Assembly: GCA_965207995.1 (NCBI GenBank)
Contig: OZ242299.1
Span: 2,604,001-2,668,000 of the forward strand
Length of the DNA stretch: 64,000 nucleotides
Source: DAOUKH01 sp965207995
Lineage (GTDB): Bacteria; Chloroflexota; Dehalococcoidia; SHYB01
Direction of reading: 5' to 3'
A program made the position numbers and the translations under genes. Under the pieces are notes generated by a model. The model was given only the letters and a program-made list of their open reading frames with translations, had not been told where the DNA came from and ran no database searches. How positions within the stretch are numbered: position 1 is the stretch's first letter; the number at the start of each line of letters is the position of its first letter. This document shows, piece after piece, positions 50,407-58,397 of this stretch.

Positions 50407-51186
50407 TTGCCCGAGTCGGTGAGGCAGGACAAGGACTTCGACGTGATGGGCGTCGAGTGGGACCGCTCGATCTACGGGACCACGAAGGGGTTCATCAGGA
50501 GCGAGGTGCTCTGGGAGGACATGACCGTCCAGATTCCGGGGCTGGCCGAGGGCCGGTTGTCCGTCGTGGATGCCGGGGGCGGAAGCGGCCGCTTGTCGGC
50601 GCGGATGGCGAAGGCGGGGAACAGGGTGACGCTCTGTGACCCATCGCAGGAGATGCTGAACATCGCGCGGCGGACGGTGGAAGAGGCGGGGGTCGGGGGT
50701 GACGTCACGTTCGTGCAGTCCAAGATCGAGGACTTGGCGCTGCGGCTCCGACAGCGATTCGACCTCGTGGTCTGCCACGCGGTGCTGGAGTGGCTGGCGG
50801 AGCCAGCGGAAGCGCCAAGGCAGTTGGCTGCGTTGATGGCGCCGTCGGGGCGGCTTTCGCTGCTGTTCTACAACTTCAACGCCGCGCTGCTGAAGCGAGC
50901 GGTGCGTGGCGAGGTCGGCGCTGCGCTGCGGGAGCTTGGCTCGGTAGCTGGGCGGAGGCCGGATGGGGCCACGCCCCTTCGTGAAGGGGACGTCCGGGCC
51001 TGGTTGAGCGCCGCCGGGTTGGAGGTCGAGCACCGGGCGGGGGTGCGGATCTTCCACGACCACGTCCAGGAACCGTTGACCGAACAGGGTCTCGCGGGCG
51101 TGCTCGCCTTGGAGAAGCGGTGCCGGACTGAGGAGCCGTTCGCGTCGTTGGCGCAGCATCTTCATTTGGTGTGCCGGCGCTCCTGA
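50407..51186 (+). CDS. cmoM: CmoM-like tRNA 5-carboxymethoxyuridine methyltransferase
   Basis: A 259-residue class I SAM methyltransferase whose motif string follows E. coli CmoM (former SmtA) closely: RSIYGTTKGFIRSEVLWED, VVDAGGGSGRLSARMA (SAM loop), VTLCDPSQEML, VCHAVLEWLAEP, LSLLFYNFNAALL and GVRIFHDHVQEP, with RCRTEEPFASLAQHLH near the end. CmoM methylates cmo5U34 of certain tRNAs to mcmo5U. The start is a TTG at 50407 behind GGAGGGGG; a GTG at 50419 is an alternative. It lies alone between ku and an alpha/beta hydrolase. A protein so like the gammaproteobacterial form in this background suggests transfer or wider distribution. Confidence 0.82.
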   Translation: MPESVRQDKDFDVMGVEWDRSIYGTTKGFIRSEVLWEDMTVQIPGLAEGRLSVVDAGGGSGRLSARMAKAGNRVTLCDPSQEMLNIARRTVEEAGVGGDVTFVQSKIEDLALRLRQRFDLVVCHAVLEWLAEPAEAPRQLAALMAPSGRLSLLFYNFNAALLKRAVRGEVGAALRELGSVAGRRPDGATPLREGDVRAWLSAAGLEVEHRAGVRIFHDHVQEPLTEQGLAGVLALEKRCRTEEPFASLAQHLHLVCRRS

Positions 51187-51230
51187 CGGGACCGGCTGAC
51201 GCGCAGACGGCGGATTTCGGTAGCCGTTGG

Positions 51231-51280
51231 TGGCTGTGAGGGGGCCCCTCATCTCAATCTTCTCCCGTGGGGAGAAGAGG
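51231..51280. repeat. Hairpin repeat, type A
   Basis: TGGCTGTGAG, then the 26-base block identical to 43461-43486, then CTTCTCCC-gt-GGGGAGAAG. Unlike the other copies it invades a gene: the last codons and stop of the alpha/beta hydrolase are encoded by it. Confidence 0.75.
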
Positions 51281-51964
51281 CAAGACCGCCCCGGGCTGCC
51301 CCTCATATAGCGCGACGGCGAAGGTAATGAGGGCGTTGGCGGCCTCGGCCCGGATGTCTTCGCGGGTGCGGCCGTCCTTCTTGCGGGCGGCGAAGCCGTG
51401 GTCGGCGGCTTGGAGGATGTGGACGCGAGCGTCGGGGACCTTGGCGGCGGAGGCGGCGAGCTCGGCGGGGGTGGCGAAGCTGTCGCGGGTCCCCGAGCAG
51501 AAGAGCACCGGCACGTTGAGCGCGCCGAAGTGTTCGTCGCGAAGGCGGTCCGGCCTGCCCGGTTGGTGCAGGGGGTAGGCGAAGAGAGCGAGCCCGTCGA
51601 CGCCGGCGTCCTGGGCGGCGACCATCGAGGCGATGCGTCCGCCCATGGAGCGTCCGCCGATCAGCAGGACACGCGCCGAGGGCCGCGCCGTGGCCATGGC
51701 GGCGCGCCAGGTCGACTCCAGCACCGGCGTGCGGTCGGGGGCGCGCCGTCCCGCTTCCATGTAGGGGAACTGGAAGCGCAGGACGCTCAGGCCCGCGGGG
51801 GGCAGGCGTTCCGACAGATAGCGACCGAAGGGGTCGTCGAGGTTGGCGCCCGCGCCGGGGGCGTAGACGTAAAGCCGTCCGCTTCCCGTCTGGGGTGCGT
51901 CCGTCCGGACTGCGCTAACCGCGCCCTTACCGGAGACTTCTATCGAGAACCGCTGGCCGCTCAA
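51254..51964 (-). CDS. Alpha/beta hydrolase, KANL3/Tex30-like
   Basis: A 236-residue alpha/beta-hydrolase of the dienelactone-hydrolase-like KANL3/Tex30 type. It shows the oxyanion strand YVYAPGAGANLDDP, FQFPYMEAGRR, the nucleophile elbow IGGRSMGGRIAS, the acid region VLFCSGTRDSFATP and the catalytic His in AADHGFAARK. It probably hydrolyses a small ester in the cytosol. The TTG start at 51964 follows GAGG at six bases. The final LLPTGED residues are encoded by the type A hairpin repeat at 51231-51280, so the native C terminus has probably been replaced. Confidence 0.86.
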   Translation of the reverse strand: MSGQRFSIEVSGKGAVSAVRTDAPQTGSGRLYVYAPGAGANLDDPFGRYLSERLPPAGLSVLRFQFPYMEAGRRAPDRTPVLESTWRAAMATARPSARVLLIGGRSMGGRIASMVAAQDAGVDGLALFAYPLHQPGRPDRLRDEHFGALNVPVLFCSGTRDSFATPAELAASAAKVPDARVHILQAADHGFAARKKDGRTREDIRAEAANALITFAVALYEGQPGAVLPLLPTGED

Positions 51965-52000
51965 CCGCTACCTCGGTCCGAGGGGGTTGAGCGCAGGGTA

Positions 52001-52159
52001 TCAGCTTGCGGCGCTGGTGTAAGCCGCGTCCCGGAGCTGCATCTCCTGCTCGGCGGTCACTTCACCGCCGCACTGGGCGCACTTGATGTACGGGCCGAAC
52101 TCGTCGTTGCCCGCGAACAGATCGCCCTTGCACCTCTGGCACGCTTTCTCCCACAACAT
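52001..52159 (-). CDS. Small zinc-ribbon protein, 52 residues
   Basis: A 52-residue protein with two CxxC knuckles: ACQRCKGD (Cys7, Cys10) and KCAQCGGE (Cys27, Cys30), separated by LFAGNDEFGPYI. This is the rubredoxin-type or zinc-ribbon spacing of many tiny Chloroflexota proteins. The ATG at 52159 has AAGGA seven bases upstream, which supports this start over a longer open frame. The C-terminal helix is EQEMQLRDAAYTSAA. It may bind nucleic acid or another protein; nothing in its neighbours fixes the function. Confidence 0.72.
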   Translation of the reverse strand: MLWEKACQRCKGDLFAGNDEFGPYIKCAQCGGEVTAEQEMQLRDAAYTSAAS

Positions 52160-52479
52160 CTCGTCTTCCTTAGTCGGCCCGTATATTTCCTTCCTCAAGC
52201 CGGGCCGTCGCTTCTTGCCGTCCGGCCTCAAACCAGGAGGCCGAACGATTTCGACATTAAAGCCGCGCAAGAGTACGCCTTTCGCTACCAAAGCGCAAGG
52301 GCTCCTTTGGCGAATTTGCGACGAATTCGCGAATTGGTCAATCTTTGGCGTCGCCGGGGGCGTGTGGTGGCGATCGCGTGAGGTCGGCCAGTAGTGGCGA
52401 CGATATTCGTCGCGCAAGTGGCGGTTGACGCCGAGGGTGGGCGAAGGGAAAGGCTGTAGGGAGGGCGCAACCGCGCCAA
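52160..52479. other. 320-base gap upstream of the zinc-ribbon gene
   Basis: No convincing gene. The stretch 52270-52350 is richer in A and T than its surroundings and carries an inverted repeat GCGAATT-7-AATTCGC (52310-52330). On the minus strand TTGACC (52341-52336) and a poor CAAATT (52318-52313) with 17-base spacing bracket that repeat, so it may be an operator within the zinc-ribbon promoter. Confidence 0.4.
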
Positions 52480-53496
52480 TTATTCGAGGGCGGGGGCGAT
52501 TTCCTTCATGAAAAGGCGGGCGCCTTCGAGGTAGGCGTCGATGGTGGTGGGCATGAAGTTGGTGACGAAGGAGGTCGATCCGGCTTCCTTGAAGGCGAGG
52601 AACTCGTCGCGGATCTCGTCGACGGTGCCCTCGCAGGTGAAGAAATCGATTTCCGAGATGGGGACGCGCCGGGCCTTCTTGGACTTCGGCAGGAAGTTCA
52701 ACGGCGGGGCGCTGCTCATCACGTATTCCAGGGGCGGCTTGCCCGCTTTCTCCCGCTCGGCGTCGGCCCATTCCTTGAGCTCGACGAGCCGCCCCGTCGA
52801 GACGCTCGATGACTGCGCGCCGCTGGGCCCGCCTTCGGTCTGGCCCGATGAACTCCGGATGGCGGGGTAGGCGTAGCAGGTGGGGGTCCAGCCCTCGCCG
52901 ACGCGGACGGCCCGGGCGAGGCTGGCCTTGCTGCTGCCGCCGACCCAGACCTCGGGCCGCGGCTGCTGCACGGGGCGGACAACCAAGCTGACGTCCTCGA
53001 AGCTGTAGAACTCGCCGGAGAAGCTGGCGCGCTCGTTGGCCCAGAGCCGGTAGATGATCTCGATATATTCGTCGGTCATCTTGCCCCGTTTGTTGCGGGG
53101 GAGGCGCATGACCTCGAACTCGGTGAAGTCGGAGCCGACGCCGGGGCAGAAGAGGAGGCGTCCCCCCGAAAGCGAGTCGATAGTGGCGAGTCCGTGGGCG
53201 ACGCCGAACGGCTGGCGATAGGGGAGCACGAGGACGCGGGGCATGATCTTGACGCGGTCGGTAATGGCGGCGAGGTAGCCGAGCATGGTCTGGGGGTCGG
53301 CGTAGCGCCACCCTGGGTTCTCGTTCACGGTGTGGCCGGTCAGCGACTGGCCGGGGTGGAAGATGTGGTCGGGCATGGAGATGCCCCAGAAGCCGAGCTC
53401 TTCGATTTCGCGGACGGCCTTCTCGATCGTGGACTTTTCGCCGCTGCGCGCGTCCTTGAGGAAGAGTGCGATGGGGATGCCCGTGACCAGTTTCAT
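52480..53496 (-). CDS. LLM-class F420-dependent oxidoreductase
   Basis: A 338-residue luciferase-like oxidoreductase. It has ELGFWGISMPDHIFHPG, YLAAITDRVKIMPRVLVLPY, DSLSGGRLLFCPGVGSDFTEF and PRPEVWVGGSSKASLARAV. It may use F420 or FMN on an unknown substrate. A Ser/Gly-rich insert around residues 220-240 (SSSGQTEGGPSGAQSSSVST) is unusual for the family. The ATG at 53496 follows AAGGAGG at six bases. It is the last gene of a four-gene minus-strand series with a deazaflavin-dependent nitroreductase, another LLM enzyme and a SnoaL-like protein. Confidence 0.88.
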   Translation of the reverse strand: MKLVTGIPIALFLKDARSGEKSTIEKAVREIEELGFWGISMPDHIFHPGQSLTGHTVNENPGWRYADPQTMLGYLAAITDRVKIMPRVLVLPYRQPFGVAHGLATIDSLSGGRLLFCPGVGSDFTEFEVMRLPRNKRGKMTDEYIEIIYRLWANERASFSGEFYSFEDVSLVVRPVQQPRPEVWVGGSSKASLARAVRVGEGWTPTCYAYPAIRSSSGQTEGGPSGAQSSSVSTGRLVELKEWADAEREKAGKPPLEYVMSSAPPLNFLPKSKKARRVPISEIDFFTCEGTVDEIRDEFLAFKEAGSTSFVTNFMPTTIDAYLEGARLFMKEIAPALE

Positions 53497-53551
53497 TGCC
53501 GGCCTCCTTGTTGGGCTTACGAGAGCGAACGGGCGCCCACGAGGGGCGATC

Positions 53552-54016
53552 CTACGGGATTTCGGTGAGGCGCACCAGCGGGATCTCGCGGTCGGTGCGG
53601 GTCTGGTAGTCGGCGTACCAGGGCGACTCGGCGGTGAGCCAGGCCCAGGTTTCCGCCCGCTCCTGGCCGGTGAGGGTCGTGGCCCTGGCACGGTAGACCC
53701 TCGGCCCCGACTGCACACGGACCTCCGGGTTGGCCTGCATGTTCAGGTACCACGCCGGATGGCCCTTGGCGCCGGCGAACGAGCCGACGACGAGACAGTC
53801 GTCGCCGTAGGGTATCGCGGGGAGACAGATGCTGTGCTCCTTGCCGCTGCGGCGCCCCGTGGTGTGGATGATGATGCCGGGGTAGGGACCGAGCTCGCCG
53901 CCGATTTCGCCGTTCGTCCACTGGTAGAGCAGGACGTGGCGGCGCGAAATCCACGGGATCTGCCAGCGGGGCGGCTCTTCGAAGGCGTGCGGGTGGTCGG
54001 CGGGGGTCTCGCTCAT
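53552..54016 (-). CDS. Nitroreductase/deazaflavin-dependent oxidoreductase (DDN-like)
   Basis: A 154-residue split-barrel protein of the F420-dependent DDN family. Typical segments are QIPWISRRHVLLYQWTNG, IIIHTTGRRSGKEHSICL (F420 phosphate/lactate contact), YGDDCLVVGSFAGAKGHPAW and NMQANPEVRVQSGPRVY. These enzymes reduce quinones, enones or nitro compounds with F420H2. The gene starts eight bases after the upstream LLM stop and precedes another LLM gene, so the operon looks F420-centred, which supports F420 use by its neighbours. Confidence 0.9.
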   Translation of the reverse strand: MSETPADHPHAFEEPPRWQIPWISRRHVLLYQWTNGEIGGELGPYPGIIIHTTGRRSGKEHSICLPAIPYGDDCLVVGSFAGAKGHPAWYLNMQANPEVRVQSGPRVYRARATTLTGQERAETWAWLTAESPWYADYQTRTDREIPLVRLTEIP

Positions 54017-54024
54017 GGTCCGTC

Positions 54025-55161
54025 CTACGACACGGCGGCGGCTTCCTTCTTCGCCGCCTCCTTGAAGTGCGGGATCACGTACTTACCGAAGAGGCGGATC
54101 GAGTTCATGATCTTCTCGTGAGGCACGTTGCCCACCTGGAAGAACATCATCGCCTGGTCGACGCCGGAGTCCTTGTACATCTGGATCGTCTTGATGCAGG
54201 TGTCGGGGTTGCCCATGCAGAACGAGCCGTTGTCGATCAGGTCGTTGTAGTTCAGGTCCGCCTGCTTGTGGAGGAGCTGGGTGTCGGCCTGCGTGACGTT
54301 CAGGGCATGGTAGGCGTAGCTGGCGGGGACGGCCTTGTCGCGCTTCTGCCAGGCGGGGTCGTAGATCTTGCGGATCGTGTCGAAGTACCAGGCGCCCTGC
54401 GGCCCCGCCAGCTCGCGGGCGGCTAGGTCGTTTTCGTCGCAGGCGGCCACGGTGAAGGCGGCGACCTGGTCGTTCTTGAACTTGCCGACCTGCTCGGTGG
54501 GGTTGGCCGCCGCCTCGCGGTAGGACTCGATGCGCTCCTTCAGCTCGCCGGGGCGGCCGATGGTGAAGCAGAGGGCGCCGATGCCCTTGTTGCCCGCGAT
54601 GGGGAAGGTCGCCGGCTGCTGGCAGGCCACCCAGATCGGCGGGTGCGGCTTCTGTATCGGCTTGGGCAGGACGTTGCGCTCTTCGATGTCCCAGAAGCGG
54701 CCCTTGTGGCTGAACCAGCCGTCCTCCCACATCCGGGGGATGATCTCGACGGCCTCCTCCCACTCCTCGCGGGTGACCTCGAGGTCCACGCCGAAGGGTT
54801 CGATCTGGAAGGGGTTCGAGCCGCGGCCGGTGCCGAACTCGGCGCGGCCGTCGGACATGATGTCGAGGGTGGCGATGCGCTCCGCGACGCGGATGGGGTG
54901 GTTGATCGTGCCCTCTAAGAGCACGACGCCGTGTCCGAGGCGAATCTTGCTGGTGCGGGCGGCGAGGTAGCCGAGCCAGACCTCGGGGCCCGAGGAGTGG
55001 GCGAACTCTTCGAGGAAGTGATGCTCGACGATCCAGACGTAGTCGAAGCCCATCTGCTCCGCGAAGACGACCTGGTCCGCGGCCTGGTGGAAGACGTCGT
55101 ACTCGGACATCGGCTTCCAGGGTTTGGGGACTTCGAGCTCGTAGAGCAGTCCGAAGTTCAT
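54025..55161 (-). CDS. LLM-class flavin/F420-dependent oxidoreductase (luciferase-like)
   Basis: A 378-residue bacterial-luciferase-like oxidoreductase: MNFGLLYELEVPKPWKPMSE, EQMGFDYVWIVEHHFLEEF, IRLGHGVVLLEGTINHPIRV and GRAEFGTGRGSNPFQIEPF, with the later PPIWVACQQPATFPIAGNKG. It is larger than the other LLM proteins here and closer to monooxygenase-type members that use FMNH2 and O2. The ATG at 55161 forms an ATGA overlap with the stop of the SnoaL-like gene and has GGAGGAAG upstream. The pairing with a SnoaL-like cyclase or hydrolase hints at sequential action on one substrate. Confidence 0.9.
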   Translation of the reverse strand: MNFGLLYELEVPKPWKPMSEYDVFHQAADQVVFAEQMGFDYVWIVEHHFLEEFAHSSGPEVWLGYLAARTSKIRLGHGVVLLEGTINHPIRVAERIATLDIMSDGRAEFGTGRGSNPFQIEPFGVDLEVTREEWEEAVEIIPRMWEDGWFSHKGRFWDIEERNVLPKPIQKPHPPIWVACQQPATFPIAGNKGIGALCFTIGRPGELKERIESYREAAANPTEQVGKFKNDQVAAFTVAACDENDLAARELAGPQGAWYFDTIRKIYDPAWQKRDKAVPASYAYHALNVTQADTQLLHKQADLNYNDLIDNGSFCMGNPDTCIKTIQMYKDSGVDQAMMFFQVGNVPHEKIMNSIRLFGKYVIPHFKEAAKKEAAAVS

Positions 55162-55631
55162 CTTGCTTCCTCCGTCGCTTTCGCGCGCGCGGCCTTGCGC
55201 AGCCGTTCGACCACGAGGCCGAAGTCGGAGACGCCCCACTGCTCGATGATGAGGTTGTCCTCGATGCGCAGCGTCTCCATCAGGTTCCAGCTCACCGCCT
55301 CCCCGGTCGGCGGGATGCCCATGAGCTCGCCGGTGTGAGTGCCGGAGGCCTTGAGCCGGATCACGACCTTGTCGTCCTCGGCGACGACGTCGAGGACCTC
55401 GTCCTTCCAGTCGGGGAAGGCCGTCTTCCAGGTTCGGATGAGGTGCTTCATGGCGTCGCCGCCGGCGTCCCCCTTGCCGAGGCCGTGGGCGACGAAGCGG
55501 GGGTGTTGGCGCTTGTCCAGGTAGTCGAGGTCGCCCCTGTTGACGACGTGCTCGACTTGTTCGAGGACGAGCGCCTTGTTCTTGGCGAGTCGCGCCTTGT
55601 ATTCTGCGAGCGTCGCGTCTTCAGATGACAT
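55158..55631 (-). CDS. SnoaL-like ester cyclase / polyketide-cyclase-fold protein
   Basis: A 157-residue alpha+beta barrel (NTF2-like, SnoaL_2) protein. Conserved parts are HVVNRGDLDYLDKRQHPRFV, IRTWKTAFPDWKDEVLDVV, KVVIRLKASGTHTGELMGIP and DNLIIEQWGVSDFG, with the His/Asp pocket typical of the family. Members are small cyclases, hydrolases or epoxide-processing enzymes. It is the first gene of the operon with the LLM and DDN-like genes, divergent from the amidohydrolase at 55718 with 86 bases between the two starts. Confidence 0.88.
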   Translation of the reverse strand: MSSEDATLAEYKARLAKNKALVLEQVEHVVNRGDLDYLDKRQHPRFVAHGLGKGDAGGDAMKHLIRTWKTAFPDWKDEVLDVVAEDDKVVIRLKASGTHTGELMGIPPTGEAVSWNLMETLRIEDNLIIEQWGVSDFGLVVERLRKAARAKATEEAR

Positions 55632-55717
55632 AGTGACGGCTCCGGGGCGGGTCGAGCGCCATCCTACGCGATACGGCGCGGGGCCACAACAGAGCCCGCG
55701 ACGGCAGGGAGGTCGGA

Positions 55718-56878
55718 GTGAAGAACGGCTATCCGGTGATGGACGCCGACATCCACGTGATGGAGCCGGCGGACCTTTACCAGAAGTTCATGGACCCCAA
55801 GTGGGGCGACCGCATCCCCAGGGGCAGCGGCGAGCGGGTCTCGACGGGGATGTACGTCTACACCACGGCCGGCGGCACGATGGTGCGCACGCCGCCGCCG
55901 GAGGCGAGCACGGGACGCATGACCTACCTAGGCGCGCGCTCCTACGAGCCCGACCCTCGCTTCGCCGACGCCCAGGCCCGCGACTACGATCCCAGCTGCA
56001 TGGTGGAGGCGTTCGACGTCGAGGGGATCGATCTCGGCGTGATCTTCCGCACCAACCCGCTCTTCGCCGACGAGAGCCAGGAGCCGGAGTACGCCTTCGC
56101 CATCGCGCGGGCCTGGAACGACTACGCCGCCGACTATGCGAGCTATGCGCCCGACCGCATCAAGGTGGCGGGGCAGATTCCGCTGCACGACCCCGAGATG
56201 GCCGCCGCGGAGGCGCGCCGCTGCGTCGGCGAGCTGGGCCACGTGGGCCTCTGCGTCCTGCCTGAGCCGATCAACGGGCGGGCCATCTTCCACCAGGACT
56301 TCGACGTGCTCTGGGACGCCATCCAGGAGACGCGCGCGCCGGTCTGCTTCCACGCGACGAGCTCGCCCAACCAGCCGGCCGTGGGGAACCGCTTCATCCA
56401 CCCCCACGGCGGGGGCCTCGAAGGGACGATGGCCCAGCCCATCGAGAATCAACTGGCGGTGGCGAGCATCATCTACACCGGCGTCCTCGAACGCTTCCCC
56501 GACTTGCGGGTCGCTTTCCTGGAAGGCAACTGCGCCTGGCTTCCCTGGCTGCTCTACCGCCTGGACGAGCGCTACGGCTTGGTCAAGACGGCGGGGGCCC
56601 GGTACGCGGGGCCGCGCGTCCACGCGACGCTCAGCATCAAGCCGAGCGAGTACTTCGCCCGCCAGTGCTTCATTTCGATGGACGCCGACGAGTACCTGGG
56701 CGCCGATGTCATCGACCGGCTCGGCGACGACCTGCTGCTCTTCTCCAGCGACTGGCCTCACGGCGACGCTCCCTATCCGCACGCGACGGAGAAGGTGCTG
56801 GCGATGGAGGGAGTCGGCGACGCCTCGAAGCGGAAGATCCTGTGGGACAACCCCCGCCGCCTCTACGGGATGGCTTAG
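55718..56878 (+). CDS. Amidohydrolase_2 family metal-dependent hydrolase
   Basis: A 386-residue TIM-barrel protein: PVMDADIHVMEP (Asp9, Asp11, His13, Glu16), FHATSS (strand-5 His), and LLFSSDWPHGDAPYPHA with the last metal Asp. The VLERFPDLRVAFLEGNCAW segment is typical of the amidohydrolase_2 family. Decarboxylation or hydrolysis of an aromatic or enol intermediate is likely, but the substrate is unknown. The GTG start follows GGGAGG. It is two bases from the cupin gene downstream, so the two form an operon facing the LLM operon. Confidence 0.87.
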   Translation: MKNGYPVMDADIHVMEPADLYQKFMDPKWGDRIPRGSGERVSTGMYVYTTAGGTMVRTPPPEASTGRMTYLGARSYEPDPRFADAQARDYDPSCMVEAFDVEGIDLGVIFRTNPLFADESQEPEYAFAIARAWNDYAADYASYAPDRIKVAGQIPLHDPEMAAAEARRCVGELGHVGLCVLPEPINGRAIFHQDFDVLWDAIQETRAPVCFHATSSPNQPAVGNRFIHPHGGGLEGTMAQPIENQLAVASIIYTGVLERFPDLRVAFLEGNCAWLPWLLYRLDERYGLVKTAGARYAGPRVHATLSIKPSEYFARQCFISMDADEYLGADVIDRLGDDLLLFSSDWPHGDAPYPHATEKVLAMEGVGDASKRKILWDNPRRLYGMA

Positions 56879-56880
56879 CG

Positions 56881-57648
56881 ATGCTGAAGCAGTACGTCGT
56901 CGACGAGAGCATGGGAACGCGCCGCACGCTGGTGCGGGATACGGGCCGCGAGCTGAAGGTGCGCATCCTCCTCGACGGGCTCGACGGCGGGCCCGAGGCG
57001 ACGCATTCCCATCAGCCCGGCTCGAAGGTGCGCCCGCACTACCACCTGGGGGCGCAGTTCCAACTGGTCGTGAGGGGCAAGGCCACCTATCCGACGTTCG
57101 AGGTCGCGGCCATCGGCGTCCACTACACCGACCACAACACGCCGTACGGCCCGTTCGAGACGACCGAGGACTACGAGATGTTCGTGCTCCACGCCACGCC
57201 GGCGGGCCAGTTATATATGGATACGCCCGAGAACCGCTCCGAGGCGAACCACGAGGGACGGGAGATCGCGCGGTCGGCGGGCGACGTCGAGTGGGCCGGC
57301 GTGGGCCTGCTGGGGCTGATCGGGCTGAAGACGAAGGTGCTGATCGGCGAGCCGACGGGTCTGCGGGCGGAGGTGATCGAGGCGCCCGCCGGAGCGAAGG
57401 TCCCCTTCCCCGCGGCTGGGTACGGCCGCTACGAGATCGTGATGGCGGGGAGCGCCACCGCGGATGGGACGACCCTGACGCCGTTCAACCTGCGCTACTC
57501 GGAGGGCACGGAGCCCGCGCCGGCGATCGAGGCCGGCCCCGACGGGCTGACGCTGGTCATGCTCCAGTTCGACGAGGACGCGTCGAAGAGCTACGGCGGC
57601 AGCATCACGGACCGCTTGCTGGAGATCGAGGCCGAGGCGCCCGCCTAG
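56881..57648 (+). CDS. Double-cupin-domain protein
   Basis: A 255-residue protein with a bicupin plan. The first cupin carries KVRPHYHLGAQFQLVVRG, with the metal His pair, and a later GVHYTDHNTPYGPF motif. The second half (about 135-250) has a degenerate cupin strand pattern (GAKVPFPAAGYGRYEIVMAG) without the His residues. It probably binds a metal in the first half only and acts as dioxygenase, isomerase or small-molecule sensor. The ATG lies two bases after the amidohydrolase stop. The 3' end overlaps the convergent enoyl-CoA hydratase gene by four bases. Confidence 0.78.
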   Translation: MLKQYVVDESMGTRRTLVRDTGRELKVRILLDGLDGGPEATHSHQPGSKVRPHYHLGAQFQLVVRGKATYPTFEVAAIGVHYTDHNTPYGPFETTEDYEMFVLHATPAGQLYMDTPENRSEANHEGREIARSAGDVEWAGVGLLGLIGLKTKVLIGEPTGLRAEVIEAPAGAKVPFPAAGYGRYEIVMAGSATADGTTLTPFNLRYSEGTEPAPAIEAGPDGLTLVMLQFDEDASKSYGGSITDRLLEIEAEAPA

Positions 57649-58397
57649 CGGCCCTTCCAGTTGGGGCGGCGCTTCTCGGCGAAGGCGCGGGGGCCTTCCT
57701 TGGCGTCCTCGGTGTTGGCGAGGCCGCGTACCAGCGGCTCGGCATAGGCGAAGGCCTCCGCCAGCGGCAGGTGCCGCGACTGCATGACGACCTGCTTGAT
57801 CGCCTTGATGGCGAGCGGCGCGCAGCTCAGGACGCCGTCGGCAACGGCATTCGCCTCGTCGTCCAGCTTGTCGGGCTCGGCGAGGCGCTGGACAAGGCCG
57901 ATGGCGTAGGCGCGCTCGCCGTCGATGCGGCTGCCGGTGAACTGCATGTGGAGCGCCTCGCCCAAGGGAATCATGCGGTTGAGCATGTGGAGGCCGTAGC
58001 TGCCGGGCACGTTCCACCGCGCCTCGGGCAGGCCGAACTGCGACCGTGCCGTGGCGACGCGAATGTCGCACTGGAGCGCCAGCTCTAGGCCACCGCCTAT
58101 GCAGTAGCCGTCGATGGCGGCGATGAGCGGCTTGTCGGGGATGATCGGGATCGGCGGGGTGCGCGTCACCGGCTCATCCCTAGGCTCGGCGCGCTTCGCG
58201 GCGAGCTGCTTCAGGTCCATGCCGACGCAGAAGGCGCGGTCGCCGGCCCCGCGCACGATGCCGACCAACGGCTCGGGATCCTCGTTGAACGCGATCATGA
58301 CCTCGCGCCAACGCTTCATCATCCCGAACGTCAACGCGTTCAACGACTCAGGGCGGTTGAGCGTGATGCGGGCCACGCGCCCCTCGACTTCGTACAA
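57645..58397 (-). CDS. Enoyl-CoA hydratase/isomerase (crotonase) family protein
   Basis: A crotonase-fold protein of 250 residues from the TTG at 58397. Oxyanion-hole segments are GAGDRAFCVGMDLKQLAA and IDGYCIGGGLELALQCDIRV, and EARWNVPGSYGLHMLNRMIP follows. Members hydrate, isomerise or cleave acyl-CoA. The likely true start is seven codons upstream: AGGAGG (58430-58425) stands six bases before an ATA codon (58418-58416), giving ITTQEELLYEVEGR, a typical crotonase N terminus except that ATG is ATA. The gene is downstream of the amidohydrolase at 58444-59928 in one transcript. Confidence 0.88.
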   Translation of the reverse strand: MYEVEGRVARITLNRPESLNALTFGMMKRWREVMIAFNEDPEPLVGIVRGAGDRAFCVGMDLKQLAAKRAEPRDEPVTRTPPIPIIPDKPLIAAIDGYCIGGGLELALQCDIRVATARSQFGLPEARWNVPGSYGLHMLNRMIPLGEALHMQFTGSRIDGERAYAIGLVQRLAEPDKLDDEANAVADGVLSCAPLAIKAIKQVVMQSRHLPLAEAFAYAEPLVRGLANTEDAKEGPRAFAEKRRPNWKGR

